A DNA stretch of 64,000 nt from Campylobacter hominis ATCC BAA-381. Lineage in GTDB: Bacteria; Campylobacterota; Campylobacteria; Campylobacterales; Campylobacteraceae. The notes below the pieces were generated by a model, which ran no database searches, had not been told where the DNA came from, and saw only the letters and a program-made list of their open reading frames with translations. Both the position numbers and the translations under genes were made by a program. Below, piece after piece: positions 20,377 to 29,949 of this stretch; within the stretch, counting starts at the first letter, position 1, and every line of letters begins with the position of its first letter. The DNA is taken from positions 682,001-746,000 of the forward strand of contig NC_009714.1 in assembly GCF_000017585.1 (NCBI RefSeq), in the 5' to 3' direction.

Positions 20377-21402
20377 CTAATCCTTTTTATTAAGTGCGTG
20401 AGAAAATTCAGGAACTATTTCGCAAAGTTTAGACTCTATATCTTTTTCATCCAAATTTAAAAGTTCATTAATTTGCAAATTCAATAAATTTAGGTCATAT
20501 TTTTTAGAATTTGTTACAAAAATAGATTCGAATTTGGTCTGCTTGTCATTTTCATCAATTAAAAGTTCTTCATAGAGTTTTTCACCAGGTCTAAGACCTG
20601 TAAATACAACCTTTAGATCAGTTCTGTTTGCAAGTTCAAGCATCTTTTTAGCAAGATCAGCTATTTTAACCTGTTTTCCCATATCTAAAACAAAAAGCTC
20701 ACCACCTTTTGCAATACTTGCGGCTTGAAGCACAAGCTGACAAGCCTCGCTTACAAGCATAAAATATCTTACTATATCAGGATGAGTAACAGTTAAATTC
20801 TCACCATTTTTAATTTGTTCTTTAAATTTTGGTATCACACTTCCACTGCTTCCCAAAACATTACCAAATCTTACTGCAACAAATTCGGTTTTTGAGTTTT
20901 GATTTAGCGCATAAAGCTCACAAATTCGCTTTGTTGTACCCATTATACTTGTTGGACGAACGGCTTTATCTGTTGAAATTAAAACAAATCGCTTGATATT
21001 ATATTTATTACTTAAATCTATCATATTTTTTGTACCAAGAATATTGTTTTTAACGGCTGATTTTATGTTAAACTCACAAAGAGGCACATGCTTATAGGCT
21101 GCTGCATGAATAACAATATCAATATCAAACTCTTTAAAAACTTCGTCTTCAATATCTTTTAAATTAATAACACTTAAAAGCTTTAAAACATTTTTCTTAT
21201 TGCTTTTGGTGATTTCATTTATTTTATAAAGGTTAAATTCACTGTGATCAAGCATAATAAGACGCTTTACACCAAATTTCAAACATTGTTTGCAAATTTC
21301 ACTTCCTATCGTTCCACCAGCTCCTGTTACCAAAACCACCTTTTCAAACATAAATTTTTTTACAATATCATCATTTAAATCTTTTGGTTTTCTAGCAAGC
21401 AA
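20377..21402 (-). pseudogene. pglF: UDP-GlcNAc 4,6-dehydratase (PglF/CapD-like), N-terminally truncated
   Basis: 341 residues cover the short-chain dehydrogenase domain: NAD loop [32 protein letters not shown] followed by [11 protein letters not shown], and the C-terminal [12 protein letters not shown]. Full PglF-type proteins have about 250 further N-terminal residues with four membrane helices. These are gone, and the apparent start is a TTG exactly at the junction with phage-like DNA (about 21402). The family acts in bacillosamine synthesis for protein N-glycosylation. The soluble remnant might keep activity, but expression is doubtful. Confidence 0.75.
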
Positions 21403-21578
21403 ATCCTATCTTTGATAAGATATGGAATAAAGAAGATTTGGATGAATTTGATAATGAAAAAGATGCTATGAGTATCTTATTAGATATGGCATTATATTCT
21501 TTAAGAAAGAAACAATATGATAAAGCTATTGAATATTTAAAGTATATGAAAAATGGTGGATATAAAATAAAGGAGTAG
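21396..21578 (+). pseudogene. Element gene fragment cut at its 5' end
   Basis: The frame is open from the junction (about 21402) to TAG 21578 with no usable start. The residues IFDKIWNKEDLDEFDNEK and a helical YSLRKKQYDKAIEYLKYMK tail look like the end of a small phage-type regulatory protein. Its beginning was lost when the bacterial block replaced the neighbouring element DNA. Confidence 0.45.
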
Positions 21579-21584
21579 TAAAAA

Positions 21585-21701
21585 ATGACATTTAAAGAAC
21601 TATTGACTAGATTTGAAGAAATGGAATGGAGTGATAATATATTATTTGTAGATGAAAAAGATAATGAGAAGCTGTATAATAGCTGGATTACCTTGGTGTA
21701 A
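21585..21701 (+). CDS. Small element ORF, possibly the first half of a frameshifted gene
   Basis: A 38-residue ORF (MTFKELLTRFEEMEWSDNI...) with AAGGAG at 21570-21575, about 9 bp upstream. The frame ends at TAA 21699-21701. A second frame overlapping it (21664-21816) continues with plausible protein sequence, so the two may once have been one gene of about 75 codons. Confidence 0.4.
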   Translation: MTFKELLTRFEEMEWSDNILFVDEKDNEKLYNSWITLV

Positions 21702-21816
21702 AGTTGATTATAATCAACAATTACATAAAGATAACTATGACAATAGTTATATAGTTAGAATAGATGATAAAGATTTTGCAATAACTAAGAGAATTACTGA
21801 AGATGATATTATTTAG
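21664..21816 (+). CDS. Small overlapping element ORF
   Basis: 50 residues from ATG 21664, containing IIAGLPWCKVDYNQQLHKDN and ending ITKRITEDDII. No RBS. It is either an overlapping gene or the out-of-frame second half of the ORF at 21585. Its stop abuts the 3' end of the integrase gene. Confidence 0.35.
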   Translation: MRSCIIAGLPWCKVDYNQQLHKDNYDNSYIVRIDDKDFAITKRITEDDII

Positions 21817-22895
21817 TATATTTTAACAAGTAAATCTTTTAACCTACTATCTAAACTAAATAAGAAATCCTGATACCAACTAATAACTTCTCTAGTTATA
21901 TTAATATCATTAGATTTCATATAAGTTCTAGTTATTACACTACCTACTTTATGAGATAAAGTTGCATCTATATAATCTACTGAAAACTTACCATAATTTC
22001 TACAAAATGTTGCTAATACTTTTCTAAATGAGTGATTAGTAAATCTAAAACTTCCTTTAATATTCTTAGGTTTAAAATCTTTAAGAGCTTTATTAATACT
22101 TTCTGTAGAGATTGTTTTAATAGGTAAATTAGATACTGCTTTAGCTAGTAAAGGAGTAATACCTAGATAAAAATCTTTATTAGTTTTCATCTCATTAGCT
22201 TTAAAGTATAAAGTATTTTTACTAATGAGATGATTAGAAGTTAAAGAGGAAATATTTATAGCTCTTAAGCCTAAGAATAGGTTTAAAACAAGTCTAGAAT
22301 GAACTTCGATAGATAGGTTAGGTTTAGTAATTATATAGTCAATTAAGGCTTTTAATGAGTCTATATCATCTATCCAAGAATATCCTATTGTCTTAGGAAA
22401 AGAGTAGATTTTAGAGATAGGTATAGTAAAAGGATTAGGAGAATCTATTAATCCTTGAATGTTAGCATAATCATGTAAGGTTTTAATTAAATTATAACTT
22501 CTTTTAACTATTTCATATTTTCCTTGAGAGTATGGAGTAGATAATGTTTTTATGAGATTAGATCTAGTGATTTTATCAATAGGTATATGAGAAATTGATT
22601 TAAGATATGAGAAAAGATTATTTTTAATACTAATAGTCTTTTTAGATAATGTTGTAGAGTATGTTTGTAAATATTTAAAGTAGATATTAGCTAATGATAA
22701 ATCATAATTATTAGCTATGTATAAAGCTTCATCTAAAGACATATCAGGAAATCTGCCTAATTTTTTAGTAATCTTCCCAGTTGTTCCCAGATAAAAATCT
22801 TTATACTTTATAACTCTTAAGATCAAGTTATTAGATAATTTAATTCTTTGTTCTTTAGTTGATATAACTATGTTCTTAATATCTTTATTAGTCAT
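21813..22895 (-). CDS. int: Tyrosine-type site-specific integrase of the element
   Basis: A 360-residue recombinase. The N-terminal arm-binding segment (to about 60) includes TGKITKKLGRFPDMSLDEA, typical of phage and island integrases. A core-binding domain follows (about 65-165). The catalytic domain has R in LGLRAINISSL, the box NHSFRKVLATF (H-x2-R), LSHKVGS and the nucleophile Tyr in TRTYMKS. It lies about 110 bp from the intact tRNA-Asn, as expected for an enzyme that recombines in that gene. RBS AAGGAATAT. It appears intact even though the rest of the element is damaged. Confidence 0.93.
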   Translation of the reverse strand: MTNKDIKNIVISTKEQRIKLSNNLILRVIKYKDFYLGTTGKITKKLGRFPDMSLDEALYIANNYDLSLANIYFKYLQTYSTTLSKKTISIKNNLFSYLKSISHIPIDKITRSNLIKTLSTPYSQGKYEIVKRSYNLIKTLHDYANIQGLIDSPNPFTIPISKIYSFPKTIGYSWIDDIDSLKALIDYIITKPNLSIEVHSRLVLNLFLGLRAINISSLTSNHLISKNTLYFKANEMKTNKDFYLGITPLLAKAVSNLPIKTISTESINKALKDFKPKNIKGSFRFTNHSFRKVLATFCRNYGKFSVDYIDATLSHKVGSVITRTYMKSNDINITREVISWYQDFLFSLDSRLKDLLVKIY

Positions 22896-23004
22896 TAGAT
22901 ATTCCTTATTGATAAAAATTATTAGGAATATTAGGGAGCTAATTCTTAAAGATTTTGATTAGTAGAATAATAATATATAGGGAAAGTAGATTTAAAGTTT
23001 TCTT

Positions 23005-23047
23005 AGTGGCTCCGGATGCTGGATTCGAACCAGCGACCAAGCGGTTA
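23005..23047. repeat. Right attachment-site repeat inside tRNA-Asn
   Basis: Identical over 43 bp to 12969-13011. It covers the 3' CCA, acceptor, T arm, variable loop and anticodon-stem part of tRNA-Asn. Confidence 0.9.
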
Positions 23048-23081
23048 ACAGCCGCCTACTCTACCGCTGAGCTAATCCGGA
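23007..23081 (-). tRNA. tRNA-Asn (GTT)
   Basis: 75 nt including an encoded CCA. Acceptor arms TCCGGAT/ATCCGGA pair, the D arm AGCTCAGCGGTAGAG and T loop TTCGAAT are present, and the anticodon stem GGCGG/CCGCT (the last pair is G-U-like) encloses CTGTTAA. It is the integration site of the neighbouring element. Confidence 0.97.
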
Positions 23082-23087
23082 ACAAAA

Positions 23088-23173
23088 TGGTGCGGATGAA
23101 AGGACTTGAACCTTCACGCCGTGAAGCACCAGATCCTAAGTCTGGCGTGTCTGCCAATTTCACCACATCCGCA
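23088..23173 (-). tRNA. tRNA-Leu (TAG)
   Basis: 86 nt including CCA. The acceptor TGCGGAT/ATCCGCA, the long variable arm typical of tRNA-Leu (GCTTCACGGCGTGAAGG) and the anticodon loop CTTAGGA are seen. It lies 6 bp upstream of tRNA-Asn in the same direction. Confidence 0.95.
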
Positions 23174-23245
23174 TATTTAAAAATGAAATTGCAATTTTAT
23201 CATAATAATCTTAATAATTTATTAAATCAGTAGTAATAAAATTTT

Positions 23246-23253
23246 GTTATAAT
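23246..23253 (+). promoter_or_regulatory. Extended -10 of the selA-selB operon
   Basis: TGTTATAAT-type extended -10 about 25 bp before the selA ATG. The region upstream is T/A rich, and no -35 box is apparent. Confidence 0.6.
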
Positions 23254-23277
23254 AGCGCCAAAAAAACGGAAAATGTA

Positions 23278-24606
23278 ATGATAAAATTCCCTAAAATAGA
23301 TAAAATTTCGGACAAATTCGGTGAATGTTTCAGACCTGAAATTTTACGAATTTCGCGTGAAATCATAGAAAGAGAGCGAAAAAAAGCAATTAAAGGCGAA
23401 AAGTTTTTAAATGAAAGTGAAATTTTTGATGAAATTTCACGTGAGTATGAAAATTTTAAAAATTTAGAGTTAAAATCTTTAATAAACGCCACAGGTATCG
23501 TAATTCATACAAATTTTGGAAGAAGCGTGATTTCACCTGAAATTTTAGATCGAGCCGGTAAAAATTTGGAAAATTATACAAATCTGGAATATGATCAAAA
23601 TATCGGTAAGCGTGGCAATCGATATGATTATACGGCAAAACTTTTTTCACTTCTTTTTGACGCACCTGACGCACTTGTCGTAAATAATAATGCAGCTGCT
23701 GTATTTTTGGTGCTTAATACTTTTTGTAAAAATAAAGAATGCGTTGTCAGTCGCGGCGAGCTTGTGGAAATCGGCGGAAGTTTTCGAATTCCTGAAGTTA
23801 TGATAAACTCGGGCGCCATCTTGCATGAAATAGGCACTACAAACAAAACAAAATTGCAGGATTATGAAAATGCGATTTGCGAAAATACAGCGCTTTTGAT
23901 GAAAGTTCATCGTTCAAATTTCGCTATCAGCGGTTTTACTGGCGATGTTTATATGAATGAAATTTCAAAACTTGCCAAAAAGCGCGGACTTATAGATTAT
24001 TTTGATATCGGAAGCGGTTTTGTCTATGATTTGAATTTCAATCTCACAAAAGATGAGCCTAAAATTTCAGATCTTTTGCGCGCTGGAGTTAGTTTAATAA
24101 GTTTTAGCGGAGACAAACTTTTTGGCGGGGTACAGGCAGGAATTATTTTAGGATCACGCGAGCTTATTTCAAAACTTCGTAAAAATCAGCTTCTTAGAAT
24201 GCTTAGAGTTGATAAAATCACTCTTTCACTCTTGGCAGAGACGATAAAAGCTTATATAAATAAAGAATTTGAGCTCATTCCTACAATTTCCATGATAAAC
24301 GAAAGTGAGCAGAATTTGCGCAAAAATGTCGAAGTTGTGGCTCATATCTTAAGCGAAAATAAAATTTCATTTGAAATTTGTAAAACCGAAACGTTCGTTG
24401 GCGGCGGGAGTCTTGCTTGCAGAACTTATCCAAGCGTAGCGATTGCATTCGGCGGCATAAAACCTGAAATTTTGGAAGAAAAATTTCGCAAAAACGGCGT
24501 TATAGGAAGAATCGAAAATGAAAAATTTTTACTTGATTTTAGAAGTATTTTTAAAAAAGATTTGAAAATTTTAGCAAATAAAATTTTGGATATTTTCCAT
24601 GAATAG
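23278..24606 (+). CDS. selA: L-seryl-tRNA(Sec) selenium transferase SelA
   Basis: A PLP enzyme that converts Ser-tRNA(Sec) to Sec-tRNA(Sec) using selenophosphate. At 442 residues it is of normal length. The N-terminal tRNA-binding region precedes NATGIVIHTNFGRS, and the PLP-Lys motif is SFSGDKLFGGVQAG (about 279-292). It overlaps selB by 8 bp. Together they show that the organism decodes UGA as selenocysteine in some gene outside the window, most often formate dehydrogenase. Confidence 0.96.
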   Translation: MIKFPKIDKISDKFGECFRPEILRISREIIERERKKAIKGEKFLNESEIFDEISREYENFKNLELKSLINATGIVIHTNFGRSVISPEILDRAGKNLENYTNLEYDQNIGKRGNRYDYTAKLFSLLFDAPDALVVNNNAAAVFLVLNTFCKNKECVVSRGELVEIGGSFRIPEVMINSGAILHEIGTTNKTKLQDYENAICENTALLMKVHRSNFAISGFTGDVYMNEISKLAKKRGLIDYFDIGSGFVYDLNFNLTKDEPKISDLLRAGVSLISFSGDKLFGGVQAGIILGSRELISKLRKNQLLRMLRVDKITLSLLAETIKAYINKEFELIPTISMINESEQNLRKNVEVVAHILSENKISFEICKTETFVGGGSLACRTYPSVAIAFGGIKPEILEEKFRKNGVIGRIENEKFLLDFRSIFKKDLKILANKILDIFHE

Positions 24607-26416
24607 TCTGATAATCGGTACAGCAGGTCATATTGATCATGGAAAAACAGCTTTAATAAAAGCTTTAAACGGTTTTGAAGGCGATCAAAATCCAAATGAA
24701 AAAGTTCGCAAAATTACTATAGATCTTAGTTTTTCGCATTTACAAAATAAAAATAAAAATATCGCTTTTATAGATGTTCCAGGACACGAAAATTTGGTCA
24801 AAACAATGATTTCGGGGGCCTATGCGTTTGATGCGACGCTTTTAGTCGTAGCAAGCGATGACGGAATTATGCCTCAAACAAAAGAACATTTGCAAATTTT
24901 ATCAATTCTTGGGGTTTCAAGAATTGTGCTATGTATTACAAAATGCGATTTAACGGATACAGTGCGTCAAAAATACGTCGAAAATGAAGTTAGAAATTTT
25001 GTTAAAAATTTTAAAAATCTTACGATTTTAAAAAGTTTTTTTATAAGTATTAAAGATTTGTCCGGCGTTTCCGGTTTGCGCGAATTTTTATTTACCATTG
25101 AACCTATAAAACGCGTCGATAGCGAAATTTTGCATTATTATATAGATAGAGTTTTTTCTTTAAAAGGTTTCGGAACAATTGTTACCGGAAGCCTTATAAG
25201 CGGAATTTTGCGAAAAAATGAGAAAATATACAACTGCGATTTGGATAAAAGTTTTATTGTAAAAAATCTTCAAATTCATGATGAAAATGTCGAAATTGCA
25301 AGCTCACCAAACCGTGTAGCAATAAATTTGGATGCCAAAACCTCGGAGCTTGAAAAAGGACAGATTTTTAGTAAAAAAGGTTTTTTTCGCGGATTTAATG
25401 AGTGTGATTGCGTTTTTTACGGTGAAATTTCTCATAAACAAAATGTCATTTTTTGTGTCGGTTCGCGTCAAATAGCTGCAACAGCACTTATTTTAAGCGA
25501 AAATGGAAATGAAAAATTTATAACTTTTAAGTTTGAAAAAGAAATTTTTGTAAAATTTAACGAACATTTCGTAGTTTTAGCGTCTTCTCGCGTAATAGGT
25601 GGAGGAGATATTCTAAATCCTGTTACCGAGCCGCTTAAAAAATCGCAAAAAATTGCTCTTTTATGTGAGCTGAAAGATAAAAATTTCATTAAGGTTTTTG
25701 AAATTTTATCATCTTCTCACAAACATGGATTTGGTCTTATTTCGTCATTTCAGCGCTTTGATATGACGCATGAAAATGCTTTGAAAATCGCACGAAATTT
25801 AAAAAACGCCATAACGGATGAAAGCTCGCTTTGTATTTATGATAAAAGCGCCGCTGTAGGCGATTTAAAGGATTTTATAAATTTTATCGTTTCAAAGAAT
25901 GATAGGGCGGTTATTTCGGCACAAAGTTTAGCTTTAAAAATTTCATGGGCAAGTCCGTTTTTGTGTGATTTAACTTTAAACGAACTTATAAAAGATAAAA
26001 TTTTACAAAAAAACGGAAATCTTTTTATAAAATTCGGAGCCGATTTTGATGAAATTACGCAAAGTCTGGAAAATAAAATTTTTGAAATTTTAAGTTGCGG
26101 CGGTATCGCGCCGATTGCACCTTACAATATTTACGACGAGCTTGAAATAGATAGAACCTGTGGCGACAATGCGATGAAGAAACTTACAAAAGCCGGTAAA
26201 ATCGTGCGAATTACGCACAATGTATTTTTAACCGATCAAAATTTGCAGAAACTAATCAAAAAAATGCGCTCAATTATTGCTTCACGTGGCTTTGTAAATG
26301 TCAGCGTACTGAAAGATGAACTTGGTATCAGTCGTAAATTTCTGATTGCATATTTGGAATATCTGGATCTTTTTGATGATATAAAAAAAGACGGTAATAA
26401 TCGCATTTTTAAGTGA
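24599..26416 (+). CDS. selB: Selenocysteine-specific elongation factor SelB
   Basis: A 605-residue GTPase that delivers Sec-tRNA(Sec) to ribosomes at UGA codons with a SECIS hairpin. G1 GTAGHIDHGKT (8-18), G3 DVPGHEN and G4 TKCD are clear. EF-Tu-like domains 2 and 3 follow, and the C-terminal winged-helix SECIS-binding region is at about 420-605 (ending SVLKDELGISRKFLIAYLE). ATG 24599 lies within the end of selA, so translation is probably coupled. Confidence 0.95.
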   Translation: MNSLIIGTAGHIDHGKTALIKALNGFEGDQNPNEKVRKITIDLSFSHLQNKNKNIAFIDVPGHENLVKTMISGAYAFDATLLVVASDDGIMPQTKEHLQILSILGVSRIVLCITKCDLTDTVRQKYVENEVRNFVKNFKNLTILKSFFISIKDLSGVSGLREFLFTIEPIKRVDSEILHYYIDRVFSLKGFGTIVTGSLISGILRKNEKIYNCDLDKSFIVKNLQIHDENVEIASSPNRVAINLDAKTSELEKGQIFSKKGFFRGFNECDCVFYGEISHKQNVIFCVGSRQIAATALILSENGNEKFITFKFEKEIFVKFNEHFVVLASSRVIGGGDILNPVTEPLKKSQKIALLCELKDKNFIKVFEILSSSHKHGFGLISSFQRFDMTHENALKIARNLKNAITDESSLCIYDKSAAVGDLKDFINFIVSKNDRAVISAQSLALKISWASPFLCDLTLNELIKDKILQKNGNLFIKFGADFDEITQSLENKIFEILSCGGIAPIAPYNIYDELEIDRTCGDNAMKKLTKAGKIVRITHNVFLTDQNLQKLIKKMRSIIASRGFVNVSVLKDELGISRKFLIAYLEYLDLFDDIKKDGNNRIFK

Positions 26417-26534
26417 TTTTTAAATTTTAAGAAATGTTTGAATTTCAGTTTTACTTGGCTGCTTAAATTTTTATTTTCTATTAAGCGTAAAATTCATTTG
26501 CAAATTTCGTATTTTCTACGAAATTTGCTGAATT

Positions 26535-28325
26535 TCAGTCTATTTTTAAGACGCTTAAAAATGCTTCGCTCGGCAAATTTACCTTTCCGATTGATTTCAT
26601 CCGTTTTTTGCCTTCTTTTTGTTTTTCGAGAAGTTTTCGCTTTCTGGTTATATCGCCGCCGTAGCATTTGGCGGTTACATTTTTGCCCATTGCTCGGACA
26701 TTTTCGCGCGCTATGATTTTATTTCCTATACTTGCTTGAATAGCAACTTCAAAAAGTTGTCTCGGCACGATTTCTTTCATGGCTTTTACCAGATCTCTAC
26801 CTTTTTGAAGCGCTTTATCGCGTGGAACTATTATAGAAAGAGCATCTACATTTTCGCCTGCGACTTTTATATCAAGTTTTATCAAATCACCCTGTTTATA
26901 ATCGATCGGTTCATAATCAAAGCTTGCGTATCCTTTTGTGCCGCTTTTTAATTTATCGTAAAAATCCATTATTATTTCATTTGTAGGAATATCGTATTCA
27001 AGCAAAACTCTATCGCTTGTTATATAATCCATTTTTGTTTGGATACCGCGGCGAGAATTCAGTAAGGTTATCAGATTTCCTAAAAACTCTGCCGGCGTGA
27101 TAATTGTAGCGTGTGAATACGGCTCTTTTATCATTTGTATATTGCTTATAGGCGGAAGTTCACTTGGATTGTGAATTTTCAGCATTTCTCCGTTTGTAAG
27201 ATAAATTTCGTATGTTACAGTTGGCGCTGTAGCTATTAAATTTAGGTTAAACTCTCGTTCCAAACGTTCTTTTATGACTTCCATATGCAAAAGCCCCAAA
27301 AATCCTACACGAAAGCCAAATCCTAGTGCCAAAGAAGTTTCCGGTTCATAGCTTATAGAACTGTCATTCAATTTTAATTTATTAAGCGCATCGCGTAAAT
27401 CTTCGAATTTATCCGTTTCTATCGGATAAATTCCTGCAAACACAAACGGCTTTGCACGTTCAAATCCACCAATAGGCGTGTTGGCTTTATTGTTTGATAA
27501 AGTAATCGTATCTCCTACACTTACGTCACTTACATTTTTTAGACCAAGCACCACAATTCCTATTTCGCCGCTGCTTATTTTTTCTGTTTTAATAGGTGAT
27601 ATCGGATTTGGATACATAAGATCAAGTACAATATGCTTTTTTTCAGTTCCCATTATGAAAACTTCATCGTTTTTATGAATTTCGCCGTCATAAACACGAA
27701 TAAGTGCGAGTGCACCAAGATAATTATCAAACCAGCTATCGTAAATAATAGCTTTTAAAGGCTTTTTTGGTTCTATTTTCGGAGCGGGGATTCGTTTTAT
27801 TATAGCTTCTATTAAATCTTTTATGCCGATGCCTGTTTTTGCACTGACTTCAATCGCATCGGTGCAATCTATACCGATAATGTGTTCAATTTCATTTTTT
27901 ACACGATCGGGGTCCGCATTCGGTAAATCGATTTTATTTAATACAGGAATAATTTCCAGATTATGTTCTATTGCTATATAGACATTTGCAATTGTTTGAG
28001 CCTGAACGCCTTGACTTGCATCGACTACCAATATCGCACCTTCGCAGCTTGCCAGGCTTCTGCTTACTTCATAACTGAAATCAACGTGACCTGGAGTATC
28101 TATAAGATTTAGTATATATTTTTTGTCGTTCATTTTGTATTCAAGACGAACCGATTGCGCTTTTATTGTAATTCCTCGTTCGCGTTCTATATCCATAGTA
28201 TCCATAACTTGTGAGCTCATTTGCCTATCTTCTACTGCGTTGCATTCACTGATTAGACGATCGGCCAATGTACTTTTTCCGTGATCTATATGAGCTATAA
28301 TGCTGAAATTTCGTATATTTTCCAA
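26535..28325 (-). CDS. lepA: Elongation factor 4 (LepA)
   Basis: A 596-residue ribosome-associated GTPase involved in translation fidelity and 30S biogenesis. G1 [16 protein letters not shown] is at about 8-23, [12 protein letters not shown] is the switch I Thr, and [12 protein letters not shown] is G3. The unique LepA C-terminal domain ends [20 protein letters not shown]. Length is typical. It leads a leftward run facing away from the dnaQ-like gene with a 55-bp spacer, and converges on selB. Confidence 0.97.
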   Translation of the reverse strand: MENIRNFSIIAHIDHGKSTLADRLISECNAVEDRQMSSQVMDTMDIERERGITIKAQSVRLEYKMNDKKYILNLIDTPGHVDFSYEVSRSLASCEGAILVVDASQGVQAQTIANVYIAIEHNLEIIPVLNKIDLPNADPDRVKNEIEHIIGIDCTDAIEVSAKTGIGIKDLIEAIIKRIPAPKIEPKKPLKAIIYDSWFDNYLGALALIRVYDGEIHKNDEVFIMGTEKKHIVLDLMYPNPISPIKTEKISSGEIGIVVLGLKNVSDVSVGDTITLSNNKANTPIGGFERAKPFVFAGIYPIETDKFEDLRDALNKLKLNDSSISYEPETSLALGFGFRVGFLGLLHMEVIKERLEREFNLNLIATAPTVTYEIYLTNGEMLKIHNPSELPPISNIQMIKEPYSHATIITPAEFLGNLITLLNSRRGIQTKMDYITSDRVLLEYDIPTNEIIMDFYDKLKSGTKGYASFDYEPIDYKQGDLIKLDIKVAGENVDALSIIVPRDKALQKGRDLVKAMKEIVPRQLFEVAIQASIGNKIIARENVRAMGKNVTAKCYGGDITRKRKLLEKQKEGKKRMKSIGKVNLPSEAFLSVLKID

Positions 28326-28380
28326 ATTTTACCCTTTTTAATAAAATTTTTATTTTACCGAAAATGGTGTGAAATTTTGT

Positions 28381-29169
28381 TTAAATTTTATTTGTTTTTG
28401 GTAAAGCCAAACTTTTTGCGGTTTTGCTGAATTCTATCAGATCTTCGATAGTTTGGACATACCAAGGAAGTTTTTGTGTGCAAAATTTAAAAATTTCATA
28501 ACATGACAGTGCATCGCTAAAAGCTCTATGATGTTCATTTTCTATACCAAGAAGCTCTTTTAAAGAGCTTAAGCCATATTTTTGCGCGGCAATAGTGCGT
28601 TTTGCAAGATCAATAGTATCGATTCTGCGGTTTAAAAGTCCGCCAAAGCCGATTTTTTGCAGGCTTTCACTTATAAAACCGTAATCAAATTTCACATTGT
28701 GCGCTACAAAAACGCTATCGCCCAAAAAAAGTCTGAAATTTTCAAGCACATTTGAAAGATGCGGAGCGTTTTTCAAATCGTTTGTGTGAATTCCTGTAAG
28801 TTCTACTATATTTTCAGGGATATTGCTTGCGTATACGAATGTTTTAAATGTGTTTAAAATTTCTTTTGCACGTACTTTTATTGCGCCGATTTCGATGATT
28901 TGACCTTTATCGATTCCGCCGTTTGTCTCAATATCTACAAAACAGAAATCGGCTTCATCAAGTGAAATTTCTCTACTTTTCAGCGTAATTTTTCCGTTGT
29001 CAAGTTTGATTATTTTTATTCCTAAAAGTTGCCACATTGAAAAATCTTTCGGATCGAAGTCAATTTCTCCGGCTCTTTCGCATTCCATAGCAAGTGCGAT
29101 GAAATCGTGATAATTTATGCTTTTTTTAGCTATTAAATCAATTAAATTTTGTGTTTTGCTCTTTTTCAA
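28381..29169 (-). CDS. DnaQ-like DEDDh 3'-5' exonuclease
   Basis: A 262-residue protein with a short N-terminal extension (about 70 residues) and an exonuclease domain: ExoI FVDIETNGG, ExoII HNVKFDYGF, ExoIII HHRAFSDAL. This is the DEDDh arrangement of DNA polymerase III epsilon and related repair exonucleases. It may be the proofreading subunit or an accessory nuclease; the extension argues for a Campylobacterota-specific DnaQ-like family. It is 9 bp downstream of rpe and likely in an operon with it. Confidence 0.85.
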   Translation of the reverse strand: MKKSKTQNLIDLIAKKSINYHDFIALAMECERAGEIDFDPKDFSMWQLLGIKIIKLDNGKITLKSREISLDEADFCFVDIETNGGIDKGQIIEIGAIKVRAKEILNTFKTFVYASNIPENIVELTGIHTNDLKNAPHLSNVLENFRLFLGDSVFVAHNVKFDYGFISESLQKIGFGGLLNRRIDTIDLAKRTIAAQKYGLSSLKELLGIENEHHRAFSDALSCYEIFKFCTQKLPWYVQTIEDLIEFSKTAKSLALPKTNKI

Positions 29170-29178
29170 AATTTGGCC

Positions 29179-29823
29179 TTAAAGTTTAAGCGAAGTTATG
29201 GCGGCTTTGTAACTTTGAGATGAAAATACATAATTTCCGGCTACTACGATATCAACTCCAGCTTCATCAAGTTCGGCTACATTTAGACCATTTACGCCGC
29301 CATCGACTTCAATTAAACATTTTGCATCGGTTTTATATATAAGTTCTCTAAGTTCACGCGATTTTTCAATTATCGAAGGGATAAATTTCTGACCGCCGAA
29401 GCCCGGATTTACGCTCATTAAAAGCACAAGATCCACTTCTTTTATAATATATTTTAAAGTTGAAATTTCGGTATGAGGATTTAGTACAATTCCAGGGCTG
29501 ATACCGTTTTTGCGAATATGATCTATAAGGCGCAAAGGATGATTTTCGCTTTCTATATGAAAACTTAGAAATTTTGGTTTTAAAGGTATAAAAAGATTTG
29601 TAAAAAACGTATTGTCATCAACCATAAGATGAATATCAAGCGGTTTTGTTGCAATTTTTGCTACACTTTTTACGACAACAGGTCCGATTGTAAGATTTGG
29701 CACAAAATGTCCATCCATAACATCTACGTGAATAAGATCGGCTCCTGCTTCGCAAACTGCTGTAATTTCATCATTCAGTTTTCCAAAATCGGCCGACAGA
29801 ATACTTGGTGCTACATACATCAA
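29179..29823 (-). CDS. rpe: Ribulose-phosphate 3-epimerase
   Basis: Interconverts ribulose 5-phosphate and xylulose 5-phosphate in the pentose phosphate pathway. It is a 214-residue TIM barrel: APSILSADFGKL start, HVDVMDGHFVPNLTIGP metal/catalytic segment, MSVNPGFGGQKFIP phosphate loop and EVDGGVN. Start ATG 29823 has AAGGAAAT upstream. It is divergent from rpmB. Confidence 0.96.
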   Translation of the reverse strand: MMYVAPSILSADFGKLNDEITAVCEAGADLIHVDVMDGHFVPNLTIGPVVVKSVAKIATKPLDIHLMVDDNTFFTNLFIPLKPKFLSFHIESENHPLRLIDHIRKNGISPGIVLNPHTEISTLKYIIKEVDLVLLMSVNPGFGGQKFIPSIIEKSRELRELIYKTDAKCLIEVDGGVNGLNVAELDEAGVDIVVAGNYVFSSQSYKAAITSLKL

Positions 29824-29912
29824 AATTTCCTTAAATTTTAAAATTTCAAAATTCTATCAAAAAAGAGATAAAGAAAAGTAAAATTTTAAGTAATATTTGA
29901 AGTTTTTTTAGA

Positions 29913-29918
29913 TATAAT
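29913..29918 (+). promoter_or_regulatory. -10 box of rpmB
   Basis: TATAAT, 31 bp before the rpmB ATG, with a T run just upstream. Confidence 0.6.
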
Positions 29919-29949
29919 CATCGTTTAATTTAAATTTAAGGATTACATA

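Larger units (their letters stand above)
12969..23047. mobile_element. About 10-kb integrated element in tRNA-Asn, phage-like, degraded and chimeric
   Basis: Bounded by 43-bp direct repeats (12969-13011 and 23005-23047) with a tyrosine integrase next to the intact tRNA. The phage-like portions are 13012-about 18095 (small membrane protein and a very large broken gene) and about 21405-22990 (gene fragments plus integrase). Between them is a block of ordinary bacterial genes with both end genes truncated. No replication, packaging or capsid gene was recognised, so it is a remnant or satellite rather than an intact prophage. Confidence 0.8.

Noticed and set aside
20377-21402. Complete PseB-type dehydratase, since the length (about 340 residues) fits
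   Set aside because: The sequence motifs (NLYKI after DHSE, and GEKLYEELL) match PglF/CapD-type proteins, which are longer, and the start lies exactly at the junction with element DNA.
22955-23233. 92-codon plus-strand ORF over the tRNA pair
   Set aside because: It reads through both tRNA genes on the opposite strand and is an artefact of their sequence.
26438-26951. Plus-strand frames inside lepA
   Set aside because: They lie antisense to a fully conserved lepA gene and have no motif or RBS of their own.
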